DNA of 64,000 bases from Nitrosomonas sp. (GTDB lineage: Bacteria; Pseudomonadota; Gammaproteobacteria; Burkholderiales; Nitrosomonadaceae): the NCBI GenBank assembly GCA_020890945.1, contig JAJHPK010000002.1, positions 22,734 through 86,733 on the forward strand, read 5' to 3'. A model generated the notes under the pieces. The model made no database searches. It was not told where the DNA came from and saw nothing but the letters and a program-made list of their open reading frames with translations. Position numbers and translations under genes: made by a program. This document shows, piece by piece, positions 27,951-38,312 of the stretch (positions within the stretch are counted from its first letter, which is position 1; each line of letters opens with the position of its first letter).

Positions 27951-29295
27951 GTCAGGTGATTTTCTGTTTGCCGAAGTTCAGAAAGTACTTCAACAACATA
28001 TAAAACAGGGCGATCATGTGTGCGTCGCATTAAGCGGCGGCATAGATTCAGTGGTCTTGCTTGATCTCTTAGCAAATTTCTCTAAGCCAATGCAATTCAG
28101 CCTGTCAGCCGTGCACGTTAATCATGGTATCAGTGGTAATGCAACAACGTGGTCTCAGTTTTGTTCTAAGCTAGCGTTCTCTTATGGTATTGCTATTGAA
28201 GTGGCCTATTTACATGTTCAAAAAGAGCGAGGAGTCAGTTTAGAAGCTTCTGCGAGAGAGCAGCGGTACCGAATTTTTAGTAACGTCATGGCTGATTATG
28301 TGGTTTTGGCACAGCATTTAGATGATCAAGCCGAAACCTTATTGTTGCAATTGCTGCGTGGTGCAGGAGTCAAAGGATTAAGCGCCATGCCAGTTGTGCG
28401 ACAACAGAGGCATGTCAATCAGGCTAAACTACTAAGGCCTCTATTAAACGTGTCCCGCCATCAAATCGAACAGTATGCTCAATTAAACAATTTAGCGTGG
28501 ATCATCGATGAAAGTAATGATGATACCAATTATGATCGAAATTTTTTACGCCACGAAATTTTTCCGGTTCTAAAAAAACGCTATGTGAATTATGCAAAAA
28601 CATTCACTAGGGCCAGTCGTCATCTTTCTGATGCATCAACGCTATTGGACGAATTGGCTGAGATAGATCGTGAGCGATGTTTTGTTTCGGGGCAATTGAA
28701 TATACAGTGCTTGCGCCAATTAAATGTAGTCCGTGTAAAAAACCTATTGCGGTACGAACTGACATATCAAGGAATTCAATTACCTAACACAACAAAGTTG
28801 GAAAATCTAACGCAGCAATTGCTATCGATGCGTGACGATCATCAGTTTTGCATCGAAATCGGTAAATATCAAATTCGCTGTTTTAAAAACGCTATTTATT
28901 TTCTTCAGGAGCCGACTATTGAGGACTATTCTTCTATCAGCTTCACTTGGAACGATCAATGCGAACAAGCTGTGCAATGGGGTAAGAATAGTGTTCGTTT
29001 TGTACAATCGAAAAATCAAGGAATTGCGTACAAAAAAATTATTGGACGCATGCTGACGCTACGTTTACGAGCAGGTGGAGAAAATTTTAAGCCGGCATGC
29101 AATCGTCCTCGCCGTAGCTTAAAAAAGCTTTTGCAAGAGGCTTGCATACCACCTTGGGAACGTAGCCAGTTACCTTTATTATTTTGCGAAGATCAATTGA
29201 TATGGGTGCCTGGCGTGGGCATAGCGTGTGAATTTCAAGTAAAATCCGAAGAAACAGGAGTTTTGCCAAGTTGGAATGCTGAGGATGAACATTAA
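27928..29295 (+). CDS. tilS: tRNA(Ile)-lysidine synthase
   Basis: A 455-residue enzyme that converts the wobble cytidine of tRNA-Ile(CAU) to lysidine, letting it read AUA. The N-type ATP pyrophosphatase P-loop is [16 protein letters not shown]. Other motifs are [10 protein letters not shown], ARYxR-like [30 protein letters not shown] and [13 protein letters not shown]. Central TilS and C-terminal TilS_C domains follow. It begins inside accA (overlap 27928-27950), so translation is probably coupled. Confidence 0.95.
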   Translation: MDLSKKPESGDFLFAEVQKVLQQHIKQGDHVCVALSGGIDSVVLLDLLANFSKPMQFSLSAVHVNHGISGNATTWSQFCSKLAFSYGIAIEVAYLHVQKERGVSLEASAREQRYRIFSNVMADYVVLAQHLDDQAETLLLQLLRGAGVKGLSAMPVVRQQRHVNQAKLLRPLLNVSRHQIEQYAQLNNLAWIIDESNDDTNYDRNFLRHEIFPVLKKRYVNYAKTFTRASRHLSDASTLLDELAEIDRERCFVSGQLNIQCLRQLNVVRVKNLLRYELTYQGIQLPNTTKLENLTQQLLSMRDDHQFCIEIGKYQIRCFKNAIYFLQEPTIEDYSSISFTWNDQCEQAVQWGKNSVRFVQSKNQGIAYKKIIGRMLTLRLRAGGENFKPACNRPRRSLKKLLQEACIPPWERSQLPLLFCEDQLIWVPGVGIACEFQVKSEETGVLPSWNAEDEH

Positions 29296-29344
29296 ATGGT
29301 AGTTTAGTACGCTTTGAATTTATTAAAAGAATAAAGGGATTTGA

Positions 29345-30403
29345 ATGATTCTGGTAACCGGAGGCGCAGGATTTATTGGTAGTAATTTTGTTTTGGAATG
29401 GTTGCAACACGGTGACGAACGCATCGTGAATGTCGACAAATTAACCTATGCAGGTAATCTACAAAATCTATCAAGTGTTAAAGACGATCCACGGCATATT
29501 TTCGTGCGTGGAGATATTGGTGATACGCAACTCATTTCTCAGTTGCTGACAACATATCAGCCACGCGCAATTATCAATTTAGCCGCGGAGAGTCATGTCG
29601 ATCGATCGATTCACGGTCCAGAAGATTTTATTCAGACCAATATTTTAGGAACGTTTCATTTATTGGAAGCGGCTCGTGCTTATTGGATGCAATTGGATCA
29701 GGGCGCTAAAGGCAATTTTCGGTTTTTGCATGTATCCACCGATGAAGTGTATGGTTCACTAGCTCCTCAAGCGCCGGCTTTTACCGAAATACATAACTAT
29801 CAACCGAATAGCCCTTATTCTGCGAGTAAAGCTTCTAGCGATCATTTGGTGCGTGCCTATCATCACACCTATGGCTTTCCGACGTTGACTACTAATTGTT
29901 CCAACAACTATGGACCTTTTCAATTTCCTGAGAAATTAATTCCATTGATGATATGCAATGCATTAGCTGAGAAGAATTTACCAGTTTATGGCGATGGTTT
30001 GCAGATTCGCGATTGGCTTTACGTAACTGATCATTGTACTGCTATTCGCCGAGTGCTAGCAGCAGGGCTACCCGGAGAAACTTATAATATAGGTGGGTGG
30101 AACGAAAAAACCAATCTTGAAATTGTTCAAACGATTTGTGATTTGTTAACTGAAATTTATCCACAAAGGCAGTTTCGTCAATTGATTACCTATGTTGCGG
30201 ATCGCCCTGGACATGACCGACGCTATGCTATCGATGCTACTAAAATAAAACGTGAATTGAAATGGCGGCCAGCAGAAACATTTGCCACTGGCATACGCAA
30301 AACCATTCATTGGTATATCGATAATCAACAATGGACAACCGATGTACAAACAGGTGCGTATCGCCAATGGATCGAAAAAAATTATAAGCAACGTACTTTA
30401 TGA
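29345..30403 (+). CDS. rmlB: dTDP-glucose 4,6-dehydratase
   Basis: Second step of dTDP-rhamnose synthesis. Short-chain dehydrogenase fold with NAD loop [25 protein letters not shown] and the catalytic [12 protein letters not shown] (YxxxK). The length of 352 is normal. A ribosome site AAAGGGA precedes the ATG. It overlaps rmlD by four bases (ATGA). rmlA and rmlC are not beside it in this window. Confidence 0.95.
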   Translation: MILVTGGAGFIGSNFVLEWLQHGDERIVNVDKLTYAGNLQNLSSVKDDPRHIFVRGDIGDTQLISQLLTTYQPRAIINLAAESHVDRSIHGPEDFIQTNILGTFHLLEAARAYWMQLDQGAKGNFRFLHVSTDEVYGSLAPQAPAFTEIHNYQPNSPYSASKASSDHLVRAYHHTYGFPTLTTNCSNNYGPFQFPEKLIPLMICNALAEKNLPVYGDGLQIRDWLYVTDHCTAIRRVLAAGLPGETYNIGGWNEKTNLEIVQTICDLLTEIYPQRQFRQLITYVADRPGHDRRYAIDATKIKRELKWRPAETFATGIRKTIHWYIDNQQWTTDVQTGAYRQWIEKNYKQRTL

Positions 30404-31305
30404 AAATTTTACTATTGGGTAAAAATGGCCAAGTCGGTTGGGAGTTGCAACGCAGTCTTGCGCCATTAGGTGAATTGGTGGCTCTTTGCTCTGCAAGTCA
30501 GGAAATGTGTGGCGACTTAACACGTTTTGATGATATTCGCCAAACGATTAAAAGTGTTTCTCCGGATGTAATTGTTAATGCATCGGCCTATACAGCAGTG
30601 GATAAAGCCGAAAGTGATATCGAAAACGCTGAAATTCTAAACGCGTATGCGCCAGGAATGCTCGCTCAAGAGGCTAAAGCATGCAACGCTTGTTTGATTC
30701 ATTATTCTACTGATTATGTATTTAATGGAAAAAGTAGCGACCCTTATAGCGAAACCGATCTGGTCGATCCACTCAATATCTATGGTAAAACAAAATTGCA
30801 AGGTGAAAACAATATTATTGATTCTGGTTGCAATCATCTGATTTTTAGAACCAGCTGGGTTTACGGTGCGCATGGAAATAATTTCATTAAAACTATTTTG
30901 CGTTTATCGCAGCAGCGGGACAAGCTCAGTATCGTTAATGATCAAATAGGTTCGCCGACCGGAGCAGAGCTAATCGCTGATGTAACTGCACATGCGGTGC
31001 GTACCATTCAATTACGGCCAGAGTTGGCAGGGTTATATCACTTGGCGGCACAAGGTCATACCAGTTGGTACCAATTTGCTGATTTTATTCTGCAGCATGC
31101 TGAGCCTTATTTTACCAAGTCACGTTGCCAACTCACTGCGATCCCGAGTACCGACTATCCCACACCAGCAAAACGCCCATTAAATTCACGACTCAATACT
31201 ACAAAACTAGAGCAAACGTTTGGTTTAAATTTTCCGAATTGGCAAAAAGGCGTATTGCGAGTATTAACGGAGTTGCTGACCAAGTCGGATTTTGAAAATC
31301 GATAA
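30400..31305 (+). CDS. rmlD: dTDP-4-dehydrorhamnose reductase
   Basis: Last step of dTDP-L-rhamnose synthesis. NAD(P) loop [26 protein letters not shown], catalytic YGKTKLQGE and FRTSWVYG. The length of 301 fits the family. The start codon sits in the ATGA overlap with rmlB. The sugar presumably goes to LPS or O-antigen. A strong hairpin terminator follows. Confidence 0.94.
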   Translation: MKILLLGKNGQVGWELQRSLAPLGELVALCSASQEMCGDLTRFDDIRQTIKSVSPDVIVNASAYTAVDKAESDIENAEILNAYAPGMLAQEAKACNACLIHYSTDYVFNGKSSDPYSETDLVDPLNIYGKTKLQGENNIIDSGCNHLIFRTSWVYGAHGNNFIKTILRLSQQRDKLSIVNDQIGSPTGAELIADVTAHAVRTIQLRPELAGLYHLAAQGHTSWYQFADFILQHAEPYFTKSRCQLTAIPSTDYPTPAKRPLNSRLNTTKLEQTFGLNFPNWQKGVLRVLTELLTKSDFENR

Positions 31306-31329
31306 CACTTTGATGGATAAGTTTTACCT

Positions 31330-31370
31330 AGGCTCTAGACCAGTAGATACAATCTGTTAGTCTAGAGCCT
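31330..31370. terminator. Bidirectional hairpin terminator between rmlD and the SmbP-like gene
   Basis: An 11-bp perfect stem pairs aggctctagac (31330-31340) with gtctagagcct (31360-31370) around a 19-base loop, followed by ttgtttattt on the plus strand. It lies between two convergent genes and can serve both. Confidence 0.75.
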
Positions 31371-31377
31371 TGTTTAT

Positions 31378-31722
31378 TTAATGTCCTGATTGGCGCATAT
31401 GTTTCATCGCTTCTTCAGAGTGCTTAGCAGCTTCCTTACCGTGACCCATTTCGGCATGTTTGATGGATTCTTCCAAGTGTTTAATAGCTTCATCCATATG
31501 TTTATGCGCTTCTGCATGCTCCTTACCAGCAGCTTTAGCATGCGCTAAGCTATCTTTTGCATGTTCAAGTGATTCTTTAGCATGCCCCACTTCACCATGC
31601 GCTTGAGCTTTTCCTGCATGCTCCATAGCTTCCGATGTATGACCTGCATCAGCAGCCCAAACAGGTGAACTGATAAAAATTGCTAGAATGCTTGTTGCCA
31701 TAAGCGTGGTTTTAAGTTGCAT
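31378..31722 (-). CDS. SmbP-like small His-rich periplasmic metal-binding protein
   Basis: A 114-residue protein: signal peptide (about residues 1-23, ending VWAAD), then an almost wholly helical mature part with His every 3-7 residues, as in HAKESLEHAKDSLAHAKA and IKHLEESIKHAEMGHGKEA. This matches the small metal-binding protein SmbP type described from Nitrosomonas, which binds several divalent metals including copper. A clear AAAGGAG ribosome site precedes the ATG. Function as a metal buffer is inferred from the family. Confidence 0.75.
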   Translation of the reverse strand: MQLKTTLMATSILAIFISSPVWAADAGHTSEAMEHAGKAQAHGEVGHAKESLEHAKDSLAHAKAAGKEHAEAHKHMDEAIKHLEESIKHAEMGHGKEAAKHSEEAMKHMRQSGH

Positions 31723-31939
31723 AATAGTAATACTCCTTTGTAAAGTGCATTGTTAAGATAAGCACTCTGTAATTCAGTTGCACCGACCTCGTTACAGTAT
31801 TCAATGTTAAAAAAATCTGTTACATCTATCGTTTATCATAATCGGTTAAGTCAAATAAATAAAGCGTTTAGTTATATCATTAGCGCCACCGCAAAATGAT
31901 GGTCAATGAGATGGATATTTCCGCATGAAAGTTCCTACT

Positions 31940-33823
31940 TCACTGTAAAAAAGATTTGAGAGCCCTACCACCATTTTTTCCGACTGCATTGATTTTTAGA
32001 TAAGCGCCTTGACTATTCTCTCTAGAATTCTCTAAATCATCATGACCTTTATCTTTGATGGGAACAAATAATTGCGGATGATCAAAAGGTGCTTTACGTA
32101 AGCGTACACGCTCATCAGTGAGCGATAACAAAAACGCTTCGAGATTCGCTTTTTCTTCCTCGCTATTCGACAAAACATTCAAGCCTGCAATTTCCGAGCC
32201 ATCGAGTTGTTCAAGCGCAGGGAAATCTCCACCGCGACTGTAAAAATCTAAAACTTGGCGTAACGTCAAAGTACCGCCATTATGAAAATAGGGCGCAGTT
32301 AACTCGACGTTGCGAAGCCCAGGAACTTTAAAAAATCCATCGGCAATGACCGGGCACGGCAATCCATTGGCGCAATTAGGAATGTTTGTCGATGCATGAC
32401 GTGAATAAGAGAGAGGATTACCAAACGGATCTTTTCCTCCTAAACCAATGTCTTCGGTTGCAGGATTTATGGCAATATTATTGAAACCGCGATCAAAAGC
32501 CTGCTCTTCCCGGATTCTTATCGGACTGGCTAACACACGCGTAATAGAAGCCCCGGTTAATTCTGCACCTTCATGACAATTGATACAACGGCCACGCGAT
32601 TGGCTTCGAAATAGATCGACACCCTTAATGGCTGCTTCGCTGATTGCTGAATTTTCACCCATCATAAATCGATCATACGGGGTGTCGTCAGCCACCAACG
32701 TGGAAACATACATTTGAATTGCCAAACCAAAGAAAAGTGAGAAGTTGTATTCCATTAAACTATAGTCATTGAAATGACTTGGTTTGCCATTCGAAATAAC
32801 GTTAACACCATTTTCGCTTATTCGGATGAATTGAGAGGACTTCCACCATTGTGGATGAAACGCATTTTGAATCATTTTCTGATAAGAAGAAACCGTCAGT
32901 CCAGTACCAGGCCAGCGGCTGTATTTAGCTAACACACTATCTTCAAAATGAACTTTTTGTAGCGCAAGTGGGCGCATGCTGACTAATTTACGCCCGATAT
33001 CTGGAAATGTTCTTCCAGTTGCGCTCATTTCCCGATCACTGAGCGGTGGCGCAACAGCTTGGGAAGCTAAACTAGAATTGTTGAGACTCACCGTTACGGC
33101 TTCGATCTGATTCGAATTGGTAGCAACGCGATAAACTTTTGCATTAATGTCGCGCGATCCCCATTTGTTGACACCGTTAAAATCGTTCTGCGCACTGCCA
33201 TTGGAAAAGTTGCGAAAATTAAAAACGGCGTTGATCACACTTGGTGAATTGCGTCCCGCTACTCTACGAATGTTTTTATTATGGATGGAAAAACCGTCAG
33301 TATCGATTCTCGGTACAACGATATCTTCACTTTTACCACGCTTGGTATAAAGAAAATCGGCTGCTTTGACGCCTTGTGAAGAAACCACATCATTGGAATC
33401 TGACACGGCAGGGGAAGCTCGGTCAAAAATGTTGCTGAGTTTCCGAAAAGGAAAATCTTCGGGCTTTAATTGTTGTGCGGGACCAAAATCAAATGTTAAA
33501 TCTGGATCAGGCGCGCCGTCGTTATGAATACGATTAGAACCAGGATTGATTTGATTAAAAGACCGGCTATCCGTGCCAGCATTGAAATGACAAGTAGCAC
33601 AAGCGGTTATCCCATCACTACCGACACGCATTTCCCAAAATAATGCTTTACCTAATTCGATGGCTTTTTGTTTATCGATGATGAAATCTTCAAGGTTACT
33701 CGGTTCAGGCACCGAAATGGTTTTTAGTGATGGAGGTCGCGGAGGATCTTCGGCAGCGTGACTGCTTTTAATATTAAACAGGAAAATAATGAAAACTAGA
33801 ATTAAAATAAAACGTTGATACAT
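31940..33823 (-). CDS. Secreted di-heme cytochrome c peroxidase family protein
   Basis: A 627-residue protein with a signal peptide (about residues 1-23) and two c-type heme sites: ACATCHFNAG in the N-terminal half and CINCHEGAE in the C-terminal half. The C-terminal stretch FKVPGLRNVELTAPYFHNGG is typical of bacterial di-heme peroxidases and MauG-like proteins. At 627 residues it is much longer than classical CcpA (about 320-340), with insertions between the hemes, so the substrate may not be hydrogen peroxide. The next gene upstream encodes an unrecognised secreted protein. Confidence 0.8.
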   Translation of the reverse strand: MYQRFILILVFIIFLFNIKSSHAAEDPPRPPSLKTISVPEPSNLEDFIIDKQKAIELGKALFWEMRVGSDGITACATCHFNAGTDSRSFNQINPGSNRIHNDGAPDPDLTFDFGPAQQLKPEDFPFRKLSNIFDRASPAVSDSNDVVSSQGVKAADFLYTKRGKSEDIVVPRIDTDGFSIHNKNIRRVAGRNSPSVINAVFNFRNFSNGSAQNDFNGVNKWGSRDINAKVYRVATNSNQIEAVTVSLNNSSLASQAVAPPLSDREMSATGRTFPDIGRKLVSMRPLALQKVHFEDSVLAKYSRWPGTGLTVSSYQKMIQNAFHPQWWKSSQFIRISENGVNVISNGKPSHFNDYSLMEYNFSLFFGLAIQMYVSTLVADDTPYDRFMMGENSAISEAAIKGVDLFRSQSRGRCINCHEGAELTGASITRVLASPIRIREEQAFDRGFNNIAINPATEDIGLGGKDPFGNPLSYSRHASTNIPNCANGLPCPVIADGFFKVPGLRNVELTAPYFHNGGTLTLRQVLDFYSRGGDFPALEQLDGSEIAGLNVLSNSEEEKANLEAFLLSLTDERVRLRKAPFDHPQLFVPIKDKGHDDLENSRENSQGAYLKINAVGKNGGRALKSFLQ

Positions 33824-34036
33824 AGTAATGACCGTCTTGAAAAGTTGAACAAAAGCTCAGCAACAAATGGTAGTTATGATTTCTTGAACAGTACATCCTG
33901 AGGAGGCCGTTCTACTTTTCGTGGCAGTATTACTGGGAAATAAACGCGTTATGAGTAGAAAAAGCAACTATCGTAAAGTCACGATAAAGTCATAGAAGAT
34001 AGGTTCGCTACAATTTAACTACGATTAGAACATTAA

Positions 34037-34061
34037 CAGTCTCCGGGCTAACCGGAGACTG
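34037..34061 (-). terminator. Hairpin terminator after the 34089-34853 gene
   Basis: A perfect 10-bp GC-rich stem pairs cagtctccgg (34037-34046) with ccggagactg (34052-34061) around a 5-base loop. On the minus strand it is followed by TTAATGTTCT. It lies 28 bp beyond the stop of the secreted-protein gene. Confidence 0.7.
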
Positions 34062-34088
34062 TGCAGAGCTTTAACTTATTAAAAATAA

Positions 34089-34853
34089 TTAGTTACTGGT
34101 TGAAGAGCTATCTTCAGAACTGCTTGCAGCGCCCTTTCCAACAGGATGTGTTTCGATTTCGACTCTATACCCGTGTCTACCCGTATAGGCATAACATACT
34201 TTATCCGTCAAAGGATCGCATTTTGCATCAGGATAGGTGTCTAAAACTTTTGGCGAACCGCCGATCGCGATGCTGTATTTTCCCGCTTTCAGTTTGATTT
34301 TGCGTTTAGCAGTAGCCCAACCACCTTTATTCGGTGCATTGGTTATGTATTTAACGGTAGACCAATCAAAGTCAGCCGAATTGTTATAGCGATGATCTTC
34401 GCAACTGGTATCGTCCCAACCGGAATAAATTGCAAATGCAGGTATTAATTTATTGCGAGCGGTTGCCATGATGGGTAAAGCAGTAACGGGATCTTTCGAA
34501 GTGTAAGGAACGCCTTCTTGACGCATCACTTCAATTTCCACCATCGCGTCTTTTTCTAACTCAAAAGCGACCCAGTTAGAAGTATGTGTCCATCCTGTGA
34601 GAGGTGGTTCGTAGGCAGGAGGTGGTTCATTAAAGCTTTTTGCGCCGACATGATTGACGAATCCAGCGGTGTGAGAACTGCCCATTTTTACCGTCCATTC
34701 GTAACTAATGCCACCATTGCAAACACCAGGCTCGGTACTACCAGGAACAGGGTCAGCATAGATTACTGACGAGGTAGCGCTTGCAGACATGCTAAATGCC
34801 AAGAAAGTGCCAATGGCGCTAACGGTCATAAGGGTTTGTTTAAAATTTATCAT
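34089..34853 (-). CDS. Unrecognised secreted protein
   Basis: A 254-residue protein with a signal peptide (about residues 1-26, ending ASATS). I recognise no family. The mature part looks beta-rich with many aromatic residues, for example GGISYEWTVKMGSSHTAGF and WVAFELEKDAMVEIEVMR. It has four cysteines (VCNGG, TSCED, AKCDP, KVCYA), which could form two disulfides, and a Ser-rich tail. The jelly-roll-like or C-terminal-domain-like pattern suggests binding in the periplasm or outside the cell; that is a guess. It has its own terminator, and its neighbour downstream is the di-heme peroxidase. Confidence 0.65.
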   Translation of the reverse strand: MINFKQTLMTVSAIGTFLAFSMSASATSSVIYADPVPGSTEPGVCNGGISYEWTVKMGSSHTAGFVNHVGAKSFNEPPPAYEPPLTGWTHTSNWVAFELEKDAMVEIEVMRQEGVPYTSKDPVTALPIMATARNKLIPAFAIYSGWDDTSCEDHRYNNSADFDWSTVKYITNAPNKGGWATAKRKIKLKAGKYSIAIGGSPKVLDTYPDAKCDPLTDKVCYAYTGRHGYRVEIETHPVGKGAASSSEDSSSTSN

Positions 34854-35028
34854 TTTGTTTCGAATCCTATTCTTTAATTGTAGTTTCTTTCATTTCCATT
34901 CATCGATTTCAGAATGGCGAGAAAATTATAGTTCACTCTATTAAAAAATATAATGCGACAAATTGTCGCACCTGAAACATGGAATTGATTTTTATGAAAT
35001 TTTGATGCGAACTAAAATAGAAATACAC

Positions 35029-36201
35029 TCATCGTGATTTAACTATTTTGTTAACAATATCAAGAATAATTCGTTTTGGCGCAGCGATATTCAACCGCAT
35101 AAAACCACTTCCTTCTGAGCCGAATAAAATACCGGGACTCATACCAATACCGGCTTGATGAACAAAGAAATGTTTTAATTGTGCATCAGTCATTCCCCAG
35201 GCCCGAAAATCTAACCACATAAGATAGGTTCCTTCGATAGGCGTTACCTTGACTTCTGGGAAATGATCATGCAAGAAAGTTTGCACAGTGTCACGAGTGT
35301 CGCGCAAGTAGATCAGCAATGCATTTAACCAATCCTCACCTTCCCGATAAGCGGTTTCATACGCAGTAATGCTGAAGGGATTGGATGCACTGATATGGAA
35401 ATTGTTAAATACATTCTTAACTGCGTTTCGAGTTGTTTTATCGGGAATAATCAATGCCGACAAATTCAAACCTGGAATGTTAAAAGTTTTGCTGGGTGCC
35501 ACCGCAGTAATGATATTGTTAGCAGAGCTGGATAGGCTTGCTATTGGATAATGCCGATGGTCTGGATAAATAAGATCTGCATGAATTTCATCGGAAAAGA
35601 TTAGCAAATTATGTTTATTGGCAATCTCCAATAATTTCTCTAATTCTTTAGGTTGCCAAACTCGACCTACCGGATTATGGGGGGAACACAATAACAACAA
35701 TCGTGCGTTTTTGGCGCAATGTTCTAGGTGATCGAAATCAATGGCATAACGATTATTTTCCTTATTTTCTATCCGTAACGGATTATGAATCAGGTTTCTT
35801 CCGGATTGCGTCACTGCTGAAAAGAAAGGAAAGTATACCGGCGGCTGAACAATAACACCCTCATTAGGTTTAGTCAGTGCAACAATGGCCGCATTGATCG
35901 AAGGCACAACACCAGGGCACATCACAATCCAGTCGCGTTGAATAGACCAACCATGACGGTGTAACATCCAATCAATCAACACGTCATACAAACTATCTGG
36001 AAATAACGTGTAACCATAAATGGGATGTTGCGCACGTTGGATTAAAGCCTGTGTAACTGCGGGAGGTGCGGCAAAATCCATATCGGCCACCCAAGCAGGG
36101 ATAACATCATCCCTGCCGAACATGCCTTGACGTCCATCGTATTTGGTACTACTGGTTCCTGTACGGTTGATTTCTTGATCGAAATCAAAACCATTGATCA
36201 A
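35029..36201 (-). CDS. ovoB: PLP-dependent C-S lyase, probable ovothiol lyase OvoB (PatB/MalY family)
   Basis: A 390-residue aminotransferase-fold C-S lyase of the MalY/PatB type: VIPAWVADMDFAAPP, YGYTLFPDSLYD, LLLCSPHNPVGRVW, FSDEIHADLIY and the PLP lysine in VAPSKTFNIPGLN. Alone it would be called a cystathionine beta-lyase. Overlap with ovoA makes the 5-histidylcysteine sulfoxide lyase of ovothiol synthesis the better call. The start is a TTG overlapping the ovoA stop (TTGA), preceded by GGGAGAGAG; no better start exists before residue 27. Confidence 0.75.
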   Translation of the reverse strand: MINGFDFDQEINRTGTSSTKYDGRQGMFGRDDVIPAWVADMDFAAPPAVTQALIQRAQHPIYGYTLFPDSLYDVLIDWMLHRHGWSIQRDWIVMCPGVVPSINAAIVALTKPNEGVIVQPPVYFPFFSAVTQSGRNLIHNPLRIENKENNRYAIDFDHLEHCAKNARLLLLCSPHNPVGRVWQPKELEKLLEIANKHNLLIFSDEIHADLIYPDHRHYPIASLSSSANNIITAVAPSKTFNIPGLNLSALIIPDKTTRNAVKNVFNNFHISASNPFSITAYETAYREGEDWLNALLIYLRDTRDTVQTFLHDHFPEVKVTPIEGTYLMWLDFRAWGMTDAQLKHFFVHQAGIGMSPGILFGSEGSGFMRLNIAAPKRIILDIVNKIVKSR

Positions 36202-38312
36202 GAAACTCTCTCCCAGATCGTGACTTCGGAAAGCGTATGTTGGAATTTGCGTTTGGTTTCGCGAATGACAAACGGTACGGATTGCGGTCCTTGAATCAGC
36301 TTAAAGTGTTTTTCTAAGATTGCTTTTAAACCATCTAGCGTAGTGAAATTTTCTCCATCGCGCTTGAATCCGCCAATCCAAAATTCTTTTTTAGTATGCT
36401 CCGTCAACCAGGTATAAGGCGAGGTGATCATCAATAATCCGCCTAGGTTAATACGTTCATGAATGCTATTAAGCAGCTTGCTAGGATCATACAAACGATC
36501 AATCAGATTAGCCGCGAGAATCAAATCATATCCCGTTAAAATAGATTTCAGATTACAAGCATCCCCCTGATAAAACTCAACCTTATCCTTGACATGTTCT
36601 AAATCCAAACCTGTCAACGTGCGTTCTTTGTAAGAAACCAAATCGCCTTCATCAGTTAAAACATAACGCAAGATGCCTTGCTTGGCGAGTTGTACGCCTT
36701 GACCGATAAACCGTGCTGAAAAATCAATGCCAGTCACCTGATCAAATGCGCGCGCCAATTCAAAGGTTGCGCGACCCGACGCGCAACCCAAATCTAACGC
36801 AGATCGTTTAGGCCGATTTCCCATTGCTTTAATTGCAATTTCTGCCAAAGCCTTCGAAAAATTCGGCACATCAAAGTAATGATCTCCATAGTGAAATTCA
36901 GCATATTCCGATAGCAGTTTATCCGTTTCATAATTAGAACTAGGCTGCTTGGCGGGCGCGTCAGAAATGACATAACGAAACCCCGCATGCTGAAAAAAAT
37001 GCCGCCGAAACGCATACCGTGCACTCCGTAACGATTCATTACCACATGAAATCCACGATCCGCCCTTCATTAAATTATGCTGATTATCAAATGTTGGCGT
37101 GGTAAAGTCATCGTACAGCGGATGGACATCAAAGCCGGGGAATGGATAGATCGGTGTTTCGGTCCATTGCCACACATTACCGACGATGTCATAAAAATCA
37201 CCGTGCTTAAATTCAGTGACCGGACAACTGGAAGCATAGTGATCCAAATGCAGATTGCCATTTGCAGCGGTTTCGGCAGGTACTTCCGATAATTTGGCTT
37301 CATCATACAAACGATACCATTCATCTTCAGTAGGCAAACGGACAGGTTGTTTGGTAACAACTGCTTTCCAGTTGCAGAAGGCTTTCGCTTCATGATAATT
37401 AACCTCAACCGGCCAATCCCAAGGCATAGAAATTTCTTCCGTCATGGTACGCAAAAACCACCTATCGTCTTTTTTAACCCAAAATGTGGGATGAGTTGCT
37501 TGGGTAAATTTCTGCCAAGAACGGCCCTCTTCTAGCCAATAGCTCTCGGTTTGATACCCATCTGCTTCAATAAAATGCAGGAACTCCTGATTGGTAACTA
37601 AATATCGGCTGGCTTGAAATGCCGCCACATCGCTTTGGTGCAAGCCATATTCATTATCCCAGCCATAATATTGGTGATTTTGCTTGTTTTTATCCAGAGT
37701 AACGCTGCCGGATGAAACTGCAATCATTTGATTCTCTGGTGCTTTACCCGCTTTTAAACAGGGCTGACAATTTTGGTGCGAGCGTACATATTTGAGAGCG
37801 TGTTGACGAATCAGAACTGACGAAGTTTCCAAATGAATGCGTTCATGTTCAACGCCCATCAAAATCGGCCACCAAGAACTTTCCCACGTGATCGGCAATA
37901 CCAATGGCATCTGCGTGATTAACTGATCAACGCGTTGACGCATGGTATTTCGATAATCCCTGACTTCTTGAACGGTAGGCCAATTGTAATGGGTACTATC
38001 CAGATCATCCCAGCTCATTTCATCGACACCAACCGCAAACATCGATTCAAGCTTTGGATTGATACGCTCGGATATTAAACCGGCAAGAATTAGTTTATTA
38101 ATAAAAAAAGTTGCAGTATGTCCAAAATAAAAAATCAGCGGATGTCGCAACGAAATTGGTTTGTTGTAGTAAGCTTCATCGGAGCGTAAAGTCTCAAAAA
38201 GCTCTTCATAGCAATCGAGGGTGGCATGAAAATACCTGCGTATTTCTTCTCGTTTTAATTCTGGATCGTTACCGTGCAATAAAGGTGTTCTTAGAAAATT
38301 TGATCGTGGCAT
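36198..38312 (-). CDS. ovoA: OvoA: 5-histidylcysteine sulfoxide synthase / N-methyltransferase
   Basis: A 704-residue fusion. The N-terminal DinB-like region holds the iron-binding HX3HXE motif in GVEHERIHLETS. A formylglycine-generating-enzyme-like domain follows, with SVAAFQ-type strand DVAAFQASRYLVTNQEFLHF, VRLPTEDEW and YDIVGNVWQWTETP. The C-terminal SAM methyltransferase has ALDLGCASGRATFELA. OvoA joins cysteine to histidine C5 as a sulfoxide and later methylates 5-thiohistidine to ovothiol A. The EgtB-type alternative lacks this C-terminal methyltransferase and C5 chemistry. The ATG at 38312 is used; a TTG at 38363 is possible. Confidence 0.88.
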   Translation of the reverse strand: MPRSNFLRTPLLHGNDPELKREEIRRYFHATLDCYEELFETLRSDEAYYNKPISLRHPLIFYFGHTATFFINKLILAGLISERINPKLESMFAVGVDEMSWDDLDSTHYNWPTVQEVRDYRNTMRQRVDQLITQMPLVLPITWESSWWPILMGVEHERIHLETSSVLIRQHALKYVRSHQNCQPCLKAGKAPENQMIAVSSGSVTLDKNKQNHQYYGWDNEYGLHQSDVAAFQASRYLVTNQEFLHFIEADGYQTESYWLEEGRSWQKFTQATHPTFWVKKDDRWFLRTMTEEISMPWDWPVEVNYHEAKAFCNWKAVVTKQPVRLPTEDEWYRLYDEAKLSEVPAETAANGNLHLDHYASSCPVTEFKHGDFYDIVGNVWQWTETPIYPFPGFDVHPLYDDFTTPTFDNQHNLMKGGSWISCGNESLRSARYAFRRHFFQHAGFRYVISDAPAKQPSSNYETDKLLSEYAEFHYGDHYFDVPNFSKALAEIAIKAMGNRPKRSALDLGCASGRATFELARAFDQVTGIDFSARFIGQGVQLAKQGILRYVLTDEGDLVSYKERTLTGLDLEHVKDKVEFYQGDACNLKSILTGYDLILAANLIDRLYDPSKLLNSIHERINLGGLLMITSPYTWLTEHTKKEFWIGGFKRDGENFTTLDGLKAILEKHFKLIQGPQSVPFVIRETKRKFQHTLSEVTIWERVS

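Noticed and set aside
35029-36201. Cystathionine beta-lyase (MalY/PatB) as the final name
   Set aside because: The fold fits, but overlap with ovoA makes the ovothiol lyase role more likely.
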